This document shows, piece by piece, positions 7,720 through 10,470 of a DNA stretch of 10,470 nt. Under the pieces are notes generated by a model. That model was given only the letters and a program-made list of their open reading frames with translations, was not told where the DNA came from and ran no database searches. Numbering within the stretch: the stretch's first letter is position 1; each line of letters begins with the position of its first letter. The DNA lies in contig JAFGDX010000188.1 of the NCBI GenBank assembly GCA_016931875.1, positions 1 through 10,470 of the forward strand, given 5' to 3'. The DNA is from Prolixibacteraceae bacterium (GTDB lineage: Bacteria > Bacteroidota > Bacteroidia > Bacteroidales > Prolixibacteraceae). The translations under genes were made by a program, and so were the position numbers.

Positions 7720-8966
7720 TTTAACATCTCAATTTGTGGATTGTTAGCAAAACTTTGCCAATACATTTCGGCGGTTTCGGCATTCATTTTTCCGTCGAAA
7801 ACAATTACCCGGTATTTTAATGTATATTCTTTCTGAGGCTCCAGCATCCATTCTTCGTGCCGGATAGGTACAAATTCAAAATACATGTCACCCCTGCCCC
7901 CATTGGCATCAAGCGGCCATACACGCATCGGTTCGGGGTGCATCCGGTTGGACGGGTGGCTTAAAAACAATAATCCCGAGCGCCCTTCTTCGGTGTCCGA
8001 TTCTCCTTCTACAATACACCACCGTGCAAAAGAACCGTCGGCATCGGCGCGGGTTTTATTATCGGAGGTGAGAACCGTACAGTTGTCTTTGTGCCATTTT
8101 TCGGTGGCCCGGAAACCAATTCCGCCACCATAACGGTAAGCTTCCAGCAAAATACCGTTTTCCAGCGGACAGTTTAGCGAAGTGGTATAATCAAACATGT
8201 AAACATGGTCGCCTAAATTCCAGGTCCTCACATCCAGGATTTCATTCATGGCAACCTGGTCTTCTCCTTTTGCACCGAAATCGATATGTTGCTGAAGCGC
8301 CTGAAATCCGCTAAAAATAGTTCCTTCGGTTTGGGAAAGAAATCCGGCAAATTTTACCGTGCCTTCACCGGAAGCAAGGTTCCAGAAATCAACCGCGCGG
8401 CCATCGATGCTGGTTTTTGTCCACGGCCCCCAAATTCCGTAATGATGATAATGATCGGGGGGTTGAATGCGCGAAAGTACTTCTCCGCCCGGCGACCACA
8501 CCGGGTGAACAAAACCGGAACGTTTAAAAACAGGGTCAACGTCATCCGGCGGATATGTAATGGCAAAGCGGTAATTCAGAATCGGTTTTTCATCTTTCAA
8601 AAGGCTTACATCCCTGTAATCTTTCTTTAAAGTAACTCCCGCAACTGTTAGCGCCGGTTTTTCTTCCAGTTTTACAACAAATTCCTTTTTTGTTCCCGCA
8701 TTGGTTTCCCCGTTCAGAAGAAACCAAAGGCGGGCTGAATATCCGGTCTCCAACTGACACGGGATTTCAGTTTCCTTTCCGTTTTGAATTTCGTACAAGA
8801 TCAGATTTCCCTGATCAGTATTGTAATTGATTGCATCAAGAGGTACCGAAACCGGCGTATTCATTCGTTTTTCAGCGAACTGCACCGAGAACCTCAATAA
8901 TTCCTGGGAAGAAACCTGAAGGGAGATAAAAAGAACTGATAAAAGCAAAAAATATCTTGTTTGCAT
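7716..8966 (-). CDS. Secreted DUF6807 ('PmoA-like') protein, long form with N-terminal extension
   Basis: 416 aa, signal peptide 1-20 (cleavage VSS/QE). Residues 21 to about 125 form a beta-rich extension absent from the shorter neighbour, and the DUF6807-like domain occupies about 130-405. Motifs shared with the paralogue are PDHYHHYGIWG (170-180, H174-H175 matching the HH pair), VDFWNL (192-197), FLSHPSN (334-340; HPSN in both) and the closing YTLKYRVIVFDG (381-392). It is first in the leftward operon, with a perfect TATATTTG element upstream at 9008-9001 and a leader of roughly 30 nt. No Shine-Dalgarno is seen, as is usual in Bacteroidota. The function is unknown. The two neighbours look like diverged paralogues that may act in succession or as a complex (inference). 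Family assignment is firmer than any activity. Confidence 0.87.
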   Translation of the reverse strand: MQTRYFLLLSVLFISLQVSSQELLRFSVQFAEKRMNTPVSVPLDAINYNTDQGNLILYEIQNGKETEIPCQLETGYSARLWFLLNGETNAGTKKEFVVKLEEKPALTVAGVTLKKDYRDVSLLKDEKPILNYRFAITYPPDDVDPVFKRSGFVHPVWSPGGEVLSRIQPPDHYHHYGIWGPWTKTSIDGRAVDFWNLASGEGTVKFAGFLSQTEGTIFSGFQALQQHIDFGAKGEDQVAMNEILDVRTWNLGDHVYMFDYTTSLNCPLENGILLEAYRYGGGIGFRATEKWHKDNCTVLTSDNKTRADADGSFARWCIVEGESDTEEGRSGLLFLSHPSNRMHPEPMRVWPLDANGGRGDMYFEFVPIRHEEWMLEPQKEYTLKYRVIVFDGKMNAETAEMYWQSFANNPQIEMLK

Positions 8967-9000
8967 GGTTTGATAGTTTTAGTACAGGCTCGTGCTTCTA

Positions 9001-9008
9001 CAAATATA
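9001..9008 (-). promoter_or_regulatory. Bacteroidota -7 promoter element (TATATTTG) for the DUF6807-Gfo/Idh operon
   Basis: Read on the minus strand, 9008-9001 is TATATTTG, a perfect match to the Bacteroidota TAnnTTTG element. It would start transcription at about 8994-8996, some 28 nt before the ATG at 8966. No good TTTG -33 element lies 19-21 nt upstream; that position holds ACTGT and overlaps the direct repeat at 9031-9066. A promoter with a good -7 and poor -33 would be expected to need an activator. Confidence 0.55.
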
Positions 9009-9030
9009 TGAAGTAATGAATGAGATGGAC

Positions 9031-9066
9031 AGTACTTTTTTAACAACAGTTTGTACTTTATTTGCA
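9031..9066. promoter_or_regulatory. Candidate AraC-type operator: two direct-repeat half-sites 21 bp apart
   Basis: AGTACTTTTTTAACA (9031-9045) and TGTACTTTATTTGCA (9052-9066) match at 11 of 15 positions with an offset of 21 bp, two helical turns, the usual geometry for dimeric AraC-family binding. The left copy overlaps the -33 position of the leftward promoter, where a class II activator would sit, and the right copy is close to the start of the araC-type gene. This is an inference from layout; the repeat is AT-rich and could be fortuitous. Confidence 0.4.
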
Positions 9067-9080
9067 GGATTTGTATTTTT

Positions 9081-9084
9081 AGGA
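9081..9084 (+). promoter_or_regulatory. Possible ribosome-binding site bearing on the start of the AraC-type gene
   Basis: AGGA ends only 1 nt before the first in-frame ATG (9086) but is 7 nt before ATG 9092 and 10 nt before ATG 9095. If this site is used, the protein begins at the third or fourth residue of the longest reading frame. Bacteroidota depend little on Shine-Dalgarno pairing, so this does not settle the start. Confidence 0.35.
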
Positions 9085-9085
9085 A

Positions 9086-9955
9086 ATGAAAATGATGCAC
9101 GAATATATTGATTTTCCGGGTCTTTCTGCCATAAAAGTAAAACGGCGGGAAGAACCGGCATTTACCTACCCGTGGCATTTTCACACCGAATACGAACTGC
9201 TTTATGTGATGGAAGGAACAGGAACCAGTTTTGTTGCCGATTCCATTCAGCCGTTTGAATCAGGCGATTTGGTTTTGCTTGGAAGCAACCTGCCTCATTT
9301 CTGGAAAAACGACCAGTCGTATACAACCGAAGGCAGCAAAAAGAAAGTAAAATACATTGTCATCCAGTTTCCTGATGATTTTTTTCACGACCAAATTTCG
9401 AAATACCCTGAATTTTGTTTGATTGGCGCTTTGCTTGAACGCTCGGCACGCGGCATTCGTTTTCAGCCGCCGGTGGTTTCGCAGGTTTCTGAGACCATTA
9501 TTGAAATGACCGAAACAAAAGGCTTTGAACGGATTATTCTGCTGATGCAGGTTTTGCAAATGCTGGCAACAACTAAAGAGTATATACTGCTTGCCGGAGA
9601 GTATTACCAGCAGAAAAATTTTGAAGCAAACAGCGACCGGCTGACACGTGTAATGCATTTTATCAATACCCGTTACCAGCACAATATAAAACTTGAGGAA
9701 GTGGCAGAAATGGCTCATTTGCACCCGGCAGCCTTTTGCAGGTTTTTTAAGGAAAAAACAGGAAAATCGTTGCTGCAGTACGTCAACGACATGAGAATAA
9801 GCTATGCCTGTAAATTGATTATCGAACACAGAGAAACCATCTCGCAGGTTTGTTTCGAGGTTGGATTTAACAATCTCTCCAATTTTAACCGAACCTTTAA
9901 AAAACAAACCGGTTTTACACCAACTGAATATTACAGGCAGTTTAATAAAAACTGA
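9086..9955 (+). CDS. AraC-family transcriptional regulator with N-terminal cupin sensor domain
   Basis: 289-aa DNA-binding regulator, probably responding to a sugar ligand. Residues about 20-95 form a cupin-type AraC ligand-binding domain (PWHFHTEYELLYVMEGTG, 29-46; ESGDLVLLGSNLPHFW, 58-73). Residues about 183-289 are the AraC/XylS double helix-turn-helix domain: first HTH about 202-224 (LEEVAEMAHLHPAAFCRFFK), second about 250-272, with the signature VGFNNLSNFNRTFKKQTGFTPTEYY (259-283, shown to its ends). No transmembrane segment or phosphoreceiver domain is present, so it is cytoplasmic and not a hybrid two-component sensor. Three in-frame ATGs (9086, 9092, 9095) are possible starts. It is divergent from the DUF6807 operon across about 120 bp and is the only regulator in the window, so it is the best candidate controller of the flanking genes. 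The GH2 gene follows 69 bp downstream on the same strand. Confidence 0.94.
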   Translation: MKMMHEYIDFPGLSAIKVKRREEPAFTYPWHFHTEYELLYVMEGTGTSFVADSIQPFESGDLVLLGSNLPHFWKNDQSYTTEGSKKKVKYIVIQFPDDFFHDQISKYPEFCLIGALLERSARGIRFQPPVVSQVSETIIEMTETKGFERIILLMQVLQMLATTKEYILLAGEYYQQKNFEANSDRLTRVMHFINTRYQHNIKLEEVAEMAHLHPAAFCRFFKEKTGKSLLQYVNDMRISYACKLIIEHRETISQVCFEVGFNNLSNFNRTFKKQTGFTPTEYYRQFNKN

Positions 9956-10024
9956 GACGGATGAATAATTGTCAATCATTGTTTTTATTTTAGAGGAGAA
10001 AAGATAAAGCCAAAAAACTACATC

Positions 10025-10470
10025 ATGAATCGAAATTATCTCCTGGTTTCCCTGTTTATTTTTCTGAATATCAATGTCACTTCCCAGGAAGTGGAATTCC
10101 TTCCAACCGACTGGCAAAACCCTGCCGTGTTTGAAAAAGGGCAAAACACGCCCCATGCATTTTATATTCCTTTTTTATCCAAAGAAGAAGCGCTAAAAAA
10201 CAAAACGGAGCGCAACGAAAATTACCGGCTGTTGAACGGCAGTTGGAAATTTAAATGGGTAGAAACACCCGATCAGGTGCCCGATGGGTTTTGGCAACCC
10301 GGTTTTGATGTGGCGGAATGGAATGAAATAAAAGTTCCGGCAAACTGGCAAATGGAAGGGTTTGGCCATCCGAAGTTCAGAAATATTGCCCTGACTTTTG
10401 AAAGCAATCCGCCGTTGATTCCGGATTATTATAACCCAACCGGTTGTTACAAGCGAAAATTTATGATTCC
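10025..10470 (+). CDS. GH2-family beta-galactosidase-like glycoside hydrolase, N-terminal part only (cut by window edge)
   Basis: Only the first 148 codons lie in the window; I translated them from ATG 10025. Residues 1-20 are a signal peptide (hydrophobic 5-18, cleavage near TS/QE), so the enzyme is exported. DWQNPAVFEKGQNTPHAFYIP (29-49) resembles the opening of large LacZ-type GH2 enzymes. NGSWKFKWVETP (71-82), VPANWQMEGFGHPKF (104-118) and NPTGCYKRKF (137-146) match the GH2 sugar-binding jelly-roll domain (NP-x-G-x-YRR-x-F pattern). The catalytic glutamates are beyond the edge. Bacteroidota enzymes of this type mostly release beta-linked galactose, but related GH2 subfamilies cleave other sugars, so activity on galactosides is only likely. 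The 69-bp gap after the araC-type gene (9956-10024) shows no clear terminator or promoter, and GAGGAG at 9993-9998 is too far from the ATG to be its ribosome site. Confidence 0.92.
   Translation, partial: MNRNYLLVSLFIFLNINVTSQEVEFLPTDWQNPAVFEKGQNTPHAFYIPFLSKEEALKNKTERNENYRLLNGSWKFKWVETPDQVPDGFWQPGFDVAEWNEIKVPANWQMEGFGHPKFRNIALTFESNPPLIPDYYNPTGCYKRKFMI

Noticed and set aside
9986..9993. TATTTTAG before the GH2 gene as its own promoter
   Set aside because: One mismatch to the consensus, and the nearest TTG (9969-9971) is too close for a -33 element; read-through from the araC-type gene is equally likely.
9260..10156. 298-codon open frame on the minus strand opposite the AraC-type gene and the start of the GH2 gene
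   Set aside because: It overlaps two clearly recognisable plus-strand genes and its translation resembles no family, being rich in Phe, Cys and Lys as antisense frames often are.

Overview
The window looks like part of a polysaccharide utilization locus (PUL) from a member of the Bacteroidota. The basis is a SusC/SusD-type outer-membrane pair, Bacteroidota-style secretory signals, a TAnnTTTG-type promoter element and the lack of strong Shine-Dalgarno sites. The gene style (Tat-exported Gfo/Idh enzyme, DUF6807 proteins, LacZ-type GH2) would suit an environmental order such as Marinilabiliales, but the genus cannot be named from this sequence.

Layout. On the minus strand, reading leftwards from about 9000, there is an operon-like run: a 416-aa DUF6807 ('PmoA-like') secreted protein, a second 298-aa DUF6807 protein joined to it by an ATGA stop/start overlap, and 21 bp further on a Tat-exported Gfo/Idh/MocA oxidoreductase (5428-6801). 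A 485-bp gene-free gap (4943-5427) follows, holding a strong hairpin with a T-tract and an AT-rich inverted repeat. Then come susC (1811-4942) and, 11 bp after it, susD (start at 1799), which runs off the left edge and lacks only a short C-terminal tail. On the plus strand, a divergent AraC-family regulator (9086-9955) is followed by the start of a GH2 beta-galactosidase-like gene (10025 to the right edge).

Working model (inference). SusD and SusC capture an oligosaccharide and import it across the outer membrane. In the periplasm, the GH2 enzyme would release sugars, and the Gfo/Idh oxidoreductase with the two DUF6807 proteins would process a glycoside or sugar further. The AraC regulator has a sugar-sensing-type cupin domain. 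It sits next to a pair of direct-repeat half-sites 21 bp apart, just upstream of a perfect TATATTTG element facing the DUF6807 operon, so it is a good candidate activator of the leftward genes. The substrate cannot be named from this window. No RNA genes, insertion sequences, CRISPR arrays or phage genes were seen.
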